Shown one piece after another: positions 1 to 10,297 of a stretch of DNA of 64,000 nucleotides (within the stretch, counting starts at the first letter, position 1; every line of letters begins with the position of its first letter). The translations under genes were made by a program, and so were the position numbers. This DNA comes from Nautilus pompilius. Lineage: Eukaryota > Mollusca > Cephalopoda > Nautilida > Nautilidae. The notes under the pieces are model-generated. The model was not told the origin of the DNA, did no database searches, and was given only the letters and a program-made list of their open reading frames with translations. The stretch is taken from positions 310,001 through 374,000 of the forward strand of contig JACATO010002128.1 of the NCBI GenBank assembly GCA_018389105.1. The letters run 5' to 3'.

Positions 1-890
1 TCAGACAAGAGTCTCTTGTCAACTACTGCCTCCAACTATTCACAAAACTCAACCACTGCTACTGAATCTGCTGACCATTTCTCATTCTACTGGCTAATGC
101 ATCATATGCTTTAATTTTCCCACCAGTCTCATCCAATGCTTGTTGTGGATGTTGGTTTACCTACTAATTTTATGTCTAACTCGGGGGGAGGTGGTTTCCT
201 GGTATCAATGCCCCCCCCCTCTCCTCATTCTTTGTAGTCGAGTCTTTTGATTTAAATTGCTTTCTTAATCCCAGATTCCCTGAAACCATTCCCCCCCCCC
301 GTTTATTAGGGCATGACCACACTTCAACACTAAATCGTGCTAACCTGATCTGTAGACTAGCACATGGGCTACACAAACAAACACACACACACATGGACAC
401 ACTCGTTCTCACTAAAAATGCCCCCTCCTCCCCCCCCCCACCAAATTATCACTGCTGCGGTATAACAGAAGTGACTTCTTGTACTCGTCGTGTCCTCCTC
501 GGCCTTTTACTTCAAATGTGGATTCCCAAACCATTTTCTACAGCCCAAGTTGTCCAGTCCATCACCTCCCTCCCTCACCTCCCTCTCATCCCACCCTCGA
601 CAACTAAGGTAGATCCCAGGAATTCCCTCGTTGCTGATGTCCCACCACCAACCTTCCAGGGTTGCTGGGTTTACTGCGCCTCTGCCCGTGACTTCGGTTT
701 CCCACTAGAATCTCGGCGATAAGGAAGAGAGGGCTGGTGAAGGGGAAGAGAGGGCTGGTAAGGGGAACAGACCCCCCCCCCCCACCACCACCGGTGAGGG
801 AGCCTGTAGCTCGGCGGCCATTGGTCTCTCTCTCTCTCTTCCTGAACCATCTTCGCCAGCCGTGGGCAGATAGTAGCTATCACAGATTAC
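1..890 (-). other. Intron 1 / downstream part of the MIF-like gene
   Basis: No exon was recognised here on either strand. Because the MIF-like first exon at 891-998 ends with a donor site, this stretch should be its first intron on the minus strand. It contains several C-homopolymers of 8-12 bases (for example around 210, 290, 430 and 770) and a short CT tract near 825-840. The second MIF exon, which should carry the conserved IPDQ-type segment, was not found and is presumably before position 1. Confidence 0.55.
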
Positions 891-998
891 CTCTTCCGGT
901 TTCTTGACTTGTTGCGAAACCAGACTTGATGCTTTAGTTAGAAAGTCATACGGTATCTTGGTGTTTGGCAAATTGGTGTAGACTACAAGAGTTGGCAT
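891..998 (-). CDS. MIF-like tautomerase/cytokine, first coding exon (partial gene)
   Basis: This is the first exon of a macrophage migration inhibitory factor-family protein, a small trimeric cytokine with phenylpyruvate/dopachrome tautomerase activity. The exon encodes 36 residues beginning MPTLVVYTNLPNTKIPYDFL and ending with a KKPEE segment. Pro-2, the catalytic N-terminal proline after Met removal, is present, and so is the family's active-site lysine (Lys-33 counting Met). The reading runs straight into a GT donor (GAAGAG|GTAATC) at codon boundary 36. From family knowledge, the vertebrate MIF first exon also ends after 36 codons in phase 0, so length and phase support the call. The ATG is at 996-998. 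The full protein should be about 115 residues, so two-thirds lies off the left edge. Reading on past the donor gives low-complexity Gly/Pro/Ser sequence, which argues that the donor is real. D-dopachrome tautomerase-like is the alternative paralogue. Confidence 0.85.
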
Positions 999-1045
999 CT
1001 TCCAGGTACGAGTCCAACCGGCGCGCGCGCATGCGCAGCGTGAAT
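999..1045 (-). promoter_or_regulatory. CpG-rich MIF-like promoter patch with NRF1-type palindrome
   Basis: Directly upstream of the MIF-like ATG is a short GC patch at 1019-1040 with alternating GCGC in otherwise AT-rich DNA. It contains CGCGCATGCGCA at about 1026-1037, which fits the NRF1 consensus YGCGCAYGCGCR. NRF1 sites are typical of CpG promoters of housekeeping genes and lie close to start sites. The transcription start itself cannot be placed from sequence. Confidence 0.4.
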
Positions 1046-1091
1046 CGAACTAGTGAATCAGATAGTTTTGATTATATTTATGCATTTAGAT

Positions 1092-1146
1092 GTAATAATA
1101 ATAATATAATAATAATAATAATAATAATATAATAATAATAATAATA
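1092..1146. repeat. (AAT)n microsatellite
   Basis: An almost pure AAT/ATA trinucleotide run with two phase slips, upstream of the MIF-like first exon. Confidence 0.9.
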
Positions 1147-1430
1147 GCTCTGCTCATTTTCTGTCAATAATTCTATTATTCTTTTAAACTTCAACTAATT
1201 TTTTTCTTTCTCTAACAATTCAAATAGGTGCTGTATATTCAGCTGCGAGTGATCTCCCCCTGGACCTGTGGCTGCGCTGGAAGAAAGCTCCTCACTGTCG
1301 TCTGGTAATTCCGCCTTTGTGAGTCGTAGGTGTATCCTGCCTGTAGGAGATTCATTCGAAAAACTAAATGGAAGATAATGTGTAAGTTAACTTTCCATAA
1401 ACCGCCAACTCAAATTATTTGTAGATCTTA
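1147..1430. other. Unassigned spacer between microsatellite and minisatellite
   Basis: No open reading frame or repeat was recognised. The part at 1228-1345 is more GC-rich than its surroundings and could belong to the upstream regulatory region of the MIF-like gene, but nothing in it decides this. Confidence 0.3.
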
Positions 1431-3044
1431 GATCCAGCCCCTCGAGCTGGAAGTCTACCAGGACTGCCTTGATCCAGCCCCTCGAGCTGGAAGTTTACCA
1501 GGGCTGCCTTGATCCAGCCCCTCGAGCTGGAAGTTTACCAGGGCTGCCTTGATCCAGCCCCTCGAGCTGGAAGTTTACTAGGGATGCCTTGATCCAGCCC
1601 CTCGAGCTGGAAGTTTACTAGGGATGCCTTGATCCAGCCCCTCGAGCTGGAAGTTTACCAGGGCTGCCTTGATCCAGCCCCTCGAGCTGGAAGTCTACCA
1701 GGACTGCCTTGATCCAGCCCCTCGAGCTGGAAGTATACCAGGGCTGCCTTGATCCAACTCCTCGAGCTGGAAGTCTACCAGGACTGCCTTGATCCAACCC
1801 CTCGAGCTGGAAGTCTACTAGGGCTGCCTTGATCCAGCCCCTCGAGCTGGAAGTCTACTAGGGCTGCCTTGATCCAGCCCCTCGAGCTGGAAGTTTACTA
1901 GGGATGCCTTGATCCAGCCCCTCGAGCTGGAAGTTTACCAGGGATGCCTTGATCCAGCCCCTCGAGCTGGAAGTTTACCAGGGCTGCCTTGATCCAGCCC
2001 CTCGAGCTGGAAGTTTACCAGGGCTGCCTTGATCCAGCCCTCGAGCTGGAAGTTTACTAGGGATGCCTTGATCCAGCCCCTCGAGCTGGAAGTTTACTAG
2101 GGATGCCTTGATCAGCCCCTCGAGCTGGAAGTTTACCAGGGCTGCCTTGATCCAGCCCCAGCCCGAGCTGGAAGTCTACCAGGACTGCCTTGATCCAGCC
2201 CCTCGAGCTGGAAGTTACCAGGGCTGCCTGATCCAACCCTCGAGCTGGAAGTTACCAGGGCTGCCTTGATCCAACCCCTCGAGCTGGAAGTTTACCAGGG
2301 CTGCCTTGATCCAGCCCCTCGAGCTGGAGTTACCAGGGCTGCCTTGATCCAGCCCCTCGAGCTGGAAGTTTACCAGGGCTGCCTTGATCCAGCCCCTCGA
2401 GCTGGAAGTTTACCAGGGCTGCCTTGATCCAGCCCCTCGAGCTGGAAGTTTACCAGGGCTGCCTTGATCCAGCCCCTCGAGCTGGAAGTCTACCAGGGCT
2501 GCCTTGATCCAGCCCCTCGAGCTGGAAGTTTACCAGGGCTGCCTTGATCCAGCCCCTCGAGCTGGAAGTTTACCAGGGCTGCCTTGATCCAGCCCCTCGA
2601 GCTGGAAGTCTAACCAGGGCTGCCTTGATTCCAGCCCCTGAGCCGTGGAGCTTGAAGAGCTTTGATACAGGCAGCCCTTGATCCAGGACAGGCTCCCCCC
2701 AGCTGCTCTGAAGCTTAAGCTCGAGCCTACCCAGGGGCTGCTTGATCCAGCCCCTCGATGCTGAGCTGGAAACCAGGCTTGCCCTTGAGCCAGGGCCTCT
2801 CCTTTCCAGCCTCCTGACGAGCTGAAGTCTACCCCTCGCTGCTGCTTTGCAGCCTTGAGCCCATCCCCCTCGAGCTGGCTACCAGTTTCCACCCCGGGCT
2901 GCTTTGATCGGCTAACCCCTTATCACGCCCTTGAGCTGGAGCCAGTCCCAGGGCTGCCTTGATCCAGTGCTTCTCCAGCCCCTCTGGAGCTTGAGTAAGT
3001 TTACCCAGGGCTGCCTTGATCCAGCCCCTCGAGCTGGAAGTTTT
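1431..3044. repeat. 40-bp minisatellite array (about 30 regular units plus scrambled tail)
   Basis: The unit is 40 bp, begins GATCCAGCCCCTCGAGCTGG and continues AAGTTTACCAGGGCTGCCTT. Units 1-15 are exactly 40 bp each (starts at 1431, 1471, 1511 and so on). From about 2031 single-base deletions appear, and 2630-3017 is a jumble of unit fragments with insertions and deletions. A clean partial unit then returns at 3018-3044. Each unit carries an XhoI site (CTCGAG) inside a short inverted repeat (CCAGC...GCTGG). Forty is not a multiple of three, so the long minus-strand open frames over 2530-3110 are artefacts of the repeat and not genes. There are no unique spacers, so it is not a CRISPR array. 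Confidence 0.95.
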
Positions 3045-6000
3045 AAGATATTTAATTGCTGGTGTTGTGTGTGACCAGCCAGAGTATCCTGCTTCTACAG
3101 GGATCTTCATCTTTGATAAGTCGCTATGCCATGTACTTCATACCTTTCTAATTAAAATCTTATGGGTAATCTATGAATAAATTTTCACATGCTGACGAGA
3201 GAATTAAGTAAATATGAACATAAAATGGAAGGACACATTTTTTTAGTTTAACTGTGGCCAATTTCTTGAGATCTTTTCACTTAAATTTTTTGTTAATTTT
3301 ATTACATATTACCTAAATTAAATGGCTAATGGGAGACAACTTTTACTTTTATTCTGTTCTAGCTATTTCCAATGGTGAAAGGAAGATTTGATTAAATTGT
3401 ATGAATCTAAAGTTTATAATCTGACTGGAAATGCTTCCTTCGATTTTTTAAAATTAATATTTATTCTCGTTAACTTGTGAGAATTTCTATACCAAGACTT
3501 GCAACGATTTGATTAAAAAATAAATGTAGGCATTTTTCGCAGCAGTAAATTGAAGTGAGTACATTACTTTATATGCATTTTGGGAGTGTTTTGTGGTGTT
3601 CAGGAGGTTGGATTCCTAAGACAGGTTGATATTAAGCTAGACGAGAAGCCGCAAAATCCAGGCAGCTGGAAGCCGAATAACAAACTTCTGTCATTTTGCA
3701 TTGAGGCAGCTGACAACTTCTAAAAGAGCCAGAGAATGCGTGGACAGATTGTTCGGGCAGACCAGACAAAAATACCTTAGTTCAAGATTTTAAAGCTCTT
3801 TGAAAATGTAGTGTTGGGCTTTCCAAACATTGATAGAATTGATGCCGATAAAAACCATTTATAAATGTGCAGACAAACTAGGGTCAGCTGTAGTGCTCTG
3901 AAGAGCTCATCATAAAGCTATGCCTACCATAAAAACTAAAGAAGTCTAATTTAAATAAATGCACAATTATAGAAGCAAGCAGCAAAATCAGATTTAGTTG
4001 CTAAAATTGTCATTATATTAACAAGGCAAGAGTATTTCTGTGCCTGACAAAATCAAATTTTTCACATCAAAAAAAAATATTTGATTTTCTTTTGAATGTT
4101 TGATCTTTGCAAATCAAAGTAAAATTCTGTATATCATTTTAGTGATACACTGACATTAAAAAAGTAATTGTAATTTATTTTTTTTTGGTCAAAAACTTGG
4201 TAAACTTTAAATTTATAACTTTATAAAATAAATTAGAGGAAAAATAAAAACATCTAAAATTACATTAATAATTAAAGGTACATAACTTTCTCTCCCTTTG
4301 AATATTCTTGACCTTGTATACTTATAAATATGAGCAAAATATAAAGTAACATACAACTTAAAGGATGCTGACTGTTACAATGTTTATTCTCTGAAGAGTA
4401 AATAAAATTTGTACTCAAAATAAATGAACAAATTTATTTATAACCTTACAATCAGCTGCTTGATCAGAATGAAATTATTTCTTTCAACAGATGACATTCC
4501 ATGATACGTGAGTCAGTATTGTACAACTTTCAGCAAATACTGACCTATGTATCATGGTCACAACTGATTTTTATTTGTCTAATGTCATTTAAATGCATAG
4601 TATGTAACATATCAGTTAAAAGATGCACTAAAATGTTTCTTCCATTTGGTCTTAATTCTACAATAACTTCGTTCTATGTAATATACAGCTGTGGCTCTTT
4701 GATTTGAATACTGTTCACATGTTAAACCCTCTAGCCCCAGCAACTGTAGGAAAGGATGCAACTATGTTCTCTAAATGCATAAAATTCTTGTTTGGTTTTC
4801 TTTATATTGTACGTCACAAAACTAATGGTGTAATGTTGTCTACTTTTTAAGTCAAACACTTACTTACACATTCATCAGCTGTAATTCATTTGGCAACAGA
4901 TCAGACATTTTCCTTTTTTCTCCTAAAGTCTAGCTTTATTGTTTTTGATGAATCTTTTTCTTTTTGCCTTTCTTGAAGGAGGCAGTCTATCTCCTAATTT
5001 CCATTGAAAATGTTTCCAGAAACAATTGCTCATTTTTTAAAATATCTGATAAATTAGGAACTGAATTATAATTGTAGGACACATTAATCATCCCTCAAAA
5101 GGAAATTGCTGAATTTCCCAAGCAGAGCTTTTGAATTTGTCTTTCTTGACTGACTGACAAACCCGAAAGGCATGGAATCACAATGTAGTCTGTATGGGAT
5201 CTTACCTTTATATTTGTTCAGAATGTAACTTCATAAGCAACAAAAAAAAATAATTTACCCTGCTTTATTGTAGGTCGTTAATTTATTAATGCTATATAAA
5301 TTCAAGTAATCTCGTTGAGTTGCTCTTCATTTGCTGATGAATACCTATCTCCAGGAAGGCTACTTGGAAGCAGCCTTACCACAAGTATCTGATGATTAAA
5401 AATAATTCAAAAGGAAGCTGTTCATCCATATCCTTAACAAAATCAGATTACTGCTATTTATCTGCTGGCACAATGATTTTTATATATAAAAAAACAAATG
5501 CGGTGTTTAATAATAATATTAGTATGACTGTCAAACTTACCTTATCAAAAGATACCCTATAATGCAATTTTTTTTTTCATTTCATTTAATCATGGAGGAA
5601 AGTATAGTTATTCAGAATAATCCAAAATGAGTTTTTTCTTTTCTTTTGCACACACAGAATAATACGTGCAAAGTCTATTTGGTTTGAGTATAAATTGTAA
5701 ACTATATTTTCATCATTATGTTTGTCTTGTCTTTTTATCATAGCTCATACAGACAAAACAATGTAATATGGATGAGTTTACTTATAGATCCTATATGCAG
5801 GTGCTCTTTAAATGTGTGACTTAACTTCCAGGTTTCCTCATAATCAAAACAAACAATACTCATTGTCTACCTAGAACCCCCAAAGTATGGTAAATAAAAT
5901 AACAATTTTCCCTCACTTGACTATTGAGAAAGATTAAAGTGCAATAAAATCCCCATCCAACTTTAATAAAGTATGTCTTGGTCAGAGGAAGCTAAATCAT

Positions 6001-6350
6001 GCACACAATAGAACCAACATTCTCAAACAAAAAAATAACACCTGGTTATGCTGGCTTGATTTTGCCTTTGTTGGAGATTGGTTTTAAATAGTTAGCTACC
6101 TAACAAAACAGAACTTGCAACAGTATCAAAATCATAGAATTTATTTCACCTTGAAATACTGGAAAATCAGAAGTCTGCACAAGTTTAACATTGCCTGTCT
6201 GAACGTGAAAAGCATTATATATCTAGCACCCTTGTCTGTTCTTCCATATCAATTATTTTGATGTAAATTGTACTTGCTTATAGTATTAATCAAAGGTATA
6301 AACAAAATAAATACCAATAGCAGGTAGTTACGTTCCACGAAAAAATGGTG
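3045..6350. other. AT-rich intergenic stretch, likely including 3' UTR of the GT62-like gene
   Basis: No gene was recognised. The sequence is AT-rich with many short poly-A/poly-T runs. The right end should hold the 3' UTR of the minus-strand glycosyltransferase; a candidate poly(A) signal (AATAAA on the minus strand) is at 6140-6145, about 205 bases after the stop. The open frame at 4501-4707 has no recognisable similarity and was not accepted. Confidence 0.4.
6140..6145 (-). terminator. Candidate poly(A) signal for the GT62-like gene
   Basis: AATAAA on the minus strand, about 205 nt downstream of the stop codon. Other AATAAA/ATTAAA motifs occur by chance in this AT-rich DNA, so the assignment is tentative. 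Confidence 0.3.
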
Positions 6351-7535
6351 TCAATGAAAAACCTCCAGAAATGGCATACCATACACGCCAAATCCCATCT
6401 TTTGAGCCATTTTAGCTAAACCCTCAGTCTCAATGTGATGGTCATAAATGTCTTCTGGAAATATTAACCCTTTTCTATGACAATCAGCCCTCACCAATAA
6501 GCTACATCCTCCTACGCCATCTATTGGAACCACTCTACCTTCAGATCGGAGGTGTGGTAGATAGATACGGGATGAAGGACCATATCCTTCTAGCATTAGC
6601 TGACTGGACGGCATTGTTTTCTGTATATTCAGAGACTCTTCAGTCTCACGCCATGTATTTTTGTCATAAACTCGAACATTCATTCTGTCTTTGAACAAAC
6701 AACACGGAGCAACCACATCAGCCTCAGCAGATAGGAGTTGCTGCACCAAGTCAAAAGGCAGTGAAGAAATGTCGCTGTCGATCCACACAACCCAAGTCTC
6801 ATTTTGCAAAGCACTTTTAAGAAGCAAGTTGCGCGAATGAGCCAAATGTTTCCTCCTCTTGTACTGCATTCCACGGTCATGGACTTCAACCCAACCACCT
6901 GCTACCTGGCCTGTTGAATTAAAATGGTACAGTTCAGCTCTTCGGAATTCTTTATGGAGATCCTTCACAATGGACTTGGCTATGGCTAATGTGTCATCAG
7001 TGCTGCAATCTTCACCTAAGGCAATAGATATCAAATGATGAGGATAGCTTAACTGTTTCAAAAGAAAAGCATAGTGATCAAGGCGGTCAGCGACATTATG
7101 TATGGGTGTTAGGATGATTATTTCTTCGTGATGTGTGTGGTAAGGAATGTTCAGATACTTGTCCATCACAACCTGTGGTAATAACTGCACAGTGTCATCT
7201 GAGGAGACTTCGGGTTTAGGCGGAATTACAAATACGGTATTATTCTGTTGCTCGCCTCTGGTTGTCCTCTTAAGAGGCACACTGCTTATGTTTTTTTTCA
7301 CAACCATTGAAATTAACTTATTTACAAGTAACTCTTGCTTAGGTAAGGCAGAAGAGGTTTTGTTTACATAGATTTCTTTCACCAATTGCAAGCCATTGTA
7401 TCTGGGAAACTGTCTACTAAGATTTGCAACAAACCAATTAAAAGTAAGCTTAGATCCAAGGAAGACGTAGACCAGTGAGCAAAGGATGACGACAATGATG
7501 AAGAAGCCAAACACTCTTCTCTTTAAGACGTTCAT
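6351..7535 (-). CDS. Anp1/Mnn9/Van1-family (GT62-like) Golgi glycosyltransferase, intact
   Basis: A 394-residue type II membrane protein: a short basic N-terminus (KRR, residues 5-7), one membrane segment at about 8-27, a stem to about 135, then a GT-A-type catalytic domain to the C-terminus. Visible family features are the opening strand EEIIILTPIHN (137-147), GEDCSTDDT (174-182), the basic helix RRKHLAHSRN (227-236), the DXD-type metal/nucleotide-sugar motif DSD (253-255), PIDGVGG (337-343) and ETEGLAKMAQKMGF (369-382). These match the Anp1/Mnn9/Van1 family (Pfam Anp1, CAZy GT62). In yeast these proteins form Golgi mannan polymerase complexes that transfer mannose from GDP-mannose. N-glycosylation sequons are at 58, 82, 98, 206 and 245. 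An in-frame TAA directly precedes the ATG, so this start is secure. The coding region is a single exon. The animal substrate is unknown; mannosyl transfer is an inference from fungal relatives. Confidence 0.9.
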   Translation of the reverse strand: MNVLKRRVFGFFIIVVILCSLVYVFLGSKLTFNWFVANLSRQFPRYNGLQLVKEIYVNKTSSALPKQELLVNKLISMVVKKNISSVPLKRTTRGEQQNNTVFVIPPKPEVSSDDTVQLLPQVVMDKYLNIPYHTHHEEIIILTPIHNVADRLDHYAFLLKQLSYPHHLISIALGEDCSTDDTLAIAKSIVKDLHKEFRRAELYHFNSTGQVAGGWVEVHDRGMQYKRRKHLAHSRNLLLKSALQNETWVVWIDSDISSLPFDLVQQLLSAEADVVAPCCLFKDRMNVRVYDKNTWRETEESLNIQKTMPSSQLMLEGYGPSSRIYLPHLRSEGRVVPIDGVGGCSLLVRADCHRKGLIFPEDIYDHHIETEGLAKMAQKMGFGVYGMPFLEVFH

Positions 7536-7595
7536 TTATGTAAGTATGTCAGGCCAATCAATCAATCAGTACTGCTACGGTGCACTTAAAGATAT
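7536..7595 (-). other. 5' UTR part of the GT62-like coding exon, with upstream splice acceptor
   Basis: On the minus strand a pyrimidine-rich acceptor (TTCTTTCTACTTTCAG) ends next to 7595, 60 bases before the ATG. This suggests that the gene has at least one non-coding 5' exon further upstream (higher coordinates), giving an intronless coding region with a spliced leader exon. Where that leader lies is not clear; the CpG-rich block near 22 kb is one possibility. Confidence 0.5.
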
Positions 7596-10201
7596 CTGAA
7601 AGTAGAAAGAATATCAGCCATTATAGGCACACTATACATGATTCATAATTACCACACTCAGAACGTACTGAACAAGCATCTTTGGTGATCCTGTGACAAT
7701 TCAGTTAAATTTCACTAACAGACACCATCTTATCTTGGAACAATTTTAATTTATGCTAACAGCATTAAACATTATAGGATTTTTTTTTTTTTTTAGTTTC
7801 CATGGAAATTTAAAAAAAAAATACTAGGTAAACTGTAAAAAACAACAAAAATTAGAGCGATAAGAGTAACTTTAGATGGGTTTTTTTATATTAAAATGAT
7901 AAAAATTCCATAATTTTCAATCTAGCATAAGAGAGGCCAGATCTTCAGGCCCCAATAGGAAATAATTGCTCGTAGATACATTATAAAAACCAGCTGTGTG
8001 TATATGCGTGGAGACCCAATATCTAGCTTTATAAAGTGAGTGAAAATCCTCAAAGATGGTGGCTCACAAGAACGTATGCTCATCCCGAATCCTGCTTTAA
8101 AACAAGTCTTTGAGACTTATGCAAATAATCCAGCATAAATTCTTAAGTGTAAACTTCCTACACTCTAAATGCAGAGATAATCAGAAAGTCCACATGTGAC
8201 GAATCTATCAATAAGTGTTTTATCAGCACTATCTGACAAAAGTCTACCATAACTCATGGGAGGAAAACTCATTTAACAACGTGTGTTCTGTTTTGACCGA
8301 GAGTTAAAAAGATAGACATTAATAAAACAAAACTGTTGTTATACAAATAAAGTTTGTTATCATGTAAATAACAGTTTACATGCTTGAATGACCAAGGATA
8401 AAAAAGGCTGAAATTTTAAGAGAAATGCTGGCACATTTCTGTGACATGTTCTCAATAATCAGTAACAAATGTGCAGTCTTGTCAAATATTATTTTGACTA
8501 CCCTCTGATTGTAGACCATGTAATTCACCTATCTGTTGTTTTTCCTTTTTTTTTTTTGTGATACAAAATGTTTGGTCTAGTGACCGACTGGTCTTCCTGC
8601 ACAGCAGCAGCCGTGATCAGAAGTATGTGGTGTTGCAGTCTTATCAAACGAGCCCTAACAAATTCTGTAAAATATAACTAAACTTGAAGCTTGGAAAATA
8701 CTACGCCATTACATCAGTAAGGAATCAACATTCTACCTGTTAAAACTGACAAGCTAACCTCTTCTACCAGAAAACTCTAGCGGTGGATGTTAGCATTTTT
8801 GATCTTGTTCTGAACCACATTCTCAAAAACAAAGATTTTCAGCCAAGAAAATTCAACTGGTAGATTTCTCTGGCTCCCTTTGGAGAATTCTGGGAAGTAT
8901 GCTTACCTGCTATAATGCCAGAATGAACATATCAGGAAGATTAGCAGGTATGCACACTTTAATTCATAATTTCTAACATATATTACTACTAGTAGGTCTG
9001 GATTAAGTACTAAGTCTACCTTCTGATTAGATTATTATTAAGTTTGTCCGAAGTGAGTTATACGAACAAAACTTAAGCCTAACTTTTTGGAGTTTTATTG
9101 TAATAAAAATTGTATCTGTAATTTTTTAAAAATATATAATTATCAGACTAATCATTTTGAGGAAAAAAAAATTCAATTATTATTTTTTCCACTTAATTTT
9201 TGGCGTTTAGCATCTTGCTGAACTCATAAAATTTCTAACTCATCTCCGTCATACATCACAGTCAGTCCTCTACCGCCAATGCTTTACCTGGTGATTGTCT
9301 TTAACCAGTATTTGTTTGTGAATGCAGATATTCTGCAAAATGCACCAAAAAATAAATTGTAAAAAAAAAAAACAAGACTTTTGGTTTCAGTTAATATTCC
9401 ATCCCTACAAACTTTTATTGCATGATAATAGTTGGTGAATATGCATCGGTGTTTGCAAGGGGGCAACTAGCATAATGACAACATTATTTTTTGCTTAATT
9501 CGCCACACCTGGCCAGAGGCCAAACAGTCAAAGGCTGGGAAGAGAATGGCAATATAGGAAAACAGCATAAAGCACTGGCAGAGCATGTGCAAGTGAATAC
9601 ATAATCTCTGACCGACTCATTCAAGTTTACAGTTGTATTTGTTTTAGATGTTGCATTAACCCTCATTTTTTGAAAATGGATATCAGACAATTTATAGCAA
9701 AGCATAAATTAGAAACATCAGAGAAGGCAGCAAGAACTTACCAACAGCAGTTAAATGTGATTAACCTAGTCATTCTGATGTTGGATTGCATGTTAATTTG
9801 CATATAAAATTAATGGACAATCTTAAACGCAATCTTCTTTTAAAAGTGACTCATCTCTTGAGAACTATCATTTCAAAAAGGAGCACGGAGTTTCTGTCGC
9901 CTGTGGCTAAATCAATATTCACCATGGTTATTCCCAACACCTAAAAGGAACGATTTGTAAATGCTATAAAACTTTCCAACAGCCAGTTCATCTTGAACAT
10001 AGGAAGCCTGCACCACAGCACCTTTTTTGAGGTATGACTTTCATGAAATGTAAACTGAATGTTTTAACTGTGCAAAACTTATTATAAGTTACGTATTTTT
10101 GTGCTTGCTTGTTTTTTTAAAACCAAGTAGTGACAGTTCTAAAGCCATTGTTCCTATTAATAATATGATCATGGCTGGATTGATTTGCATAAAACTTCAG
10201 T
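7596..10201. other. Non-coding stretch, no gene seen
   Basis: AT-rich DNA with poly-A/T runs. A consensus-like minus-strand donor (CAG|GTAAGC) near 8910 could mark an untranslated exon, but nothing else supports one. The open frames at 9284-9705 have no recognisable features. Confidence 0.4.
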
Positions 10202-10297
10202 CAGACCAAGTGGGAGAACTGTATGGCCTACACTTCAAATGTGCATTTGCTTTACACGTGTTAACTGGAAATCATAGCAGTTCTCCCATTTGGTCTG
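10202..10297. other. Hairpin-forming inverted repeat (candidate small-RNA precursor)
   Basis: The left arm CAGACCAAGTGGGAGAACTG (10202-10221, continuing to 10225) is nearly perfectly complementary to the right arm at 10273-10297. There is one G:U-type mismatch and one bulge over about 24 bp, with a 47-nt loop. The size resembles a microRNA precursor, but the arms match no miRNA family that I recognise. The flanks do not extend the pairing, so a longer fold-back element is less likely. Confidence 0.4.

Noticed and set aside
1431..3044. CRISPR-like array of 40-bp repeats
   Set aside because: Units are directly head to tail with no unique spacers, and the setting is animal DNA; it is a minisatellite.
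2530..3110. Minus-strand open frames of 93-120 codons
   Set aside because: They are translations of the minisatellite and its scrambled end; no start, splice or domain support.
6680..6898. Alternative minus-strand frame inside the glycosyltransferase
   Set aside because: Shadow frame of the intact GT62-like coding region.
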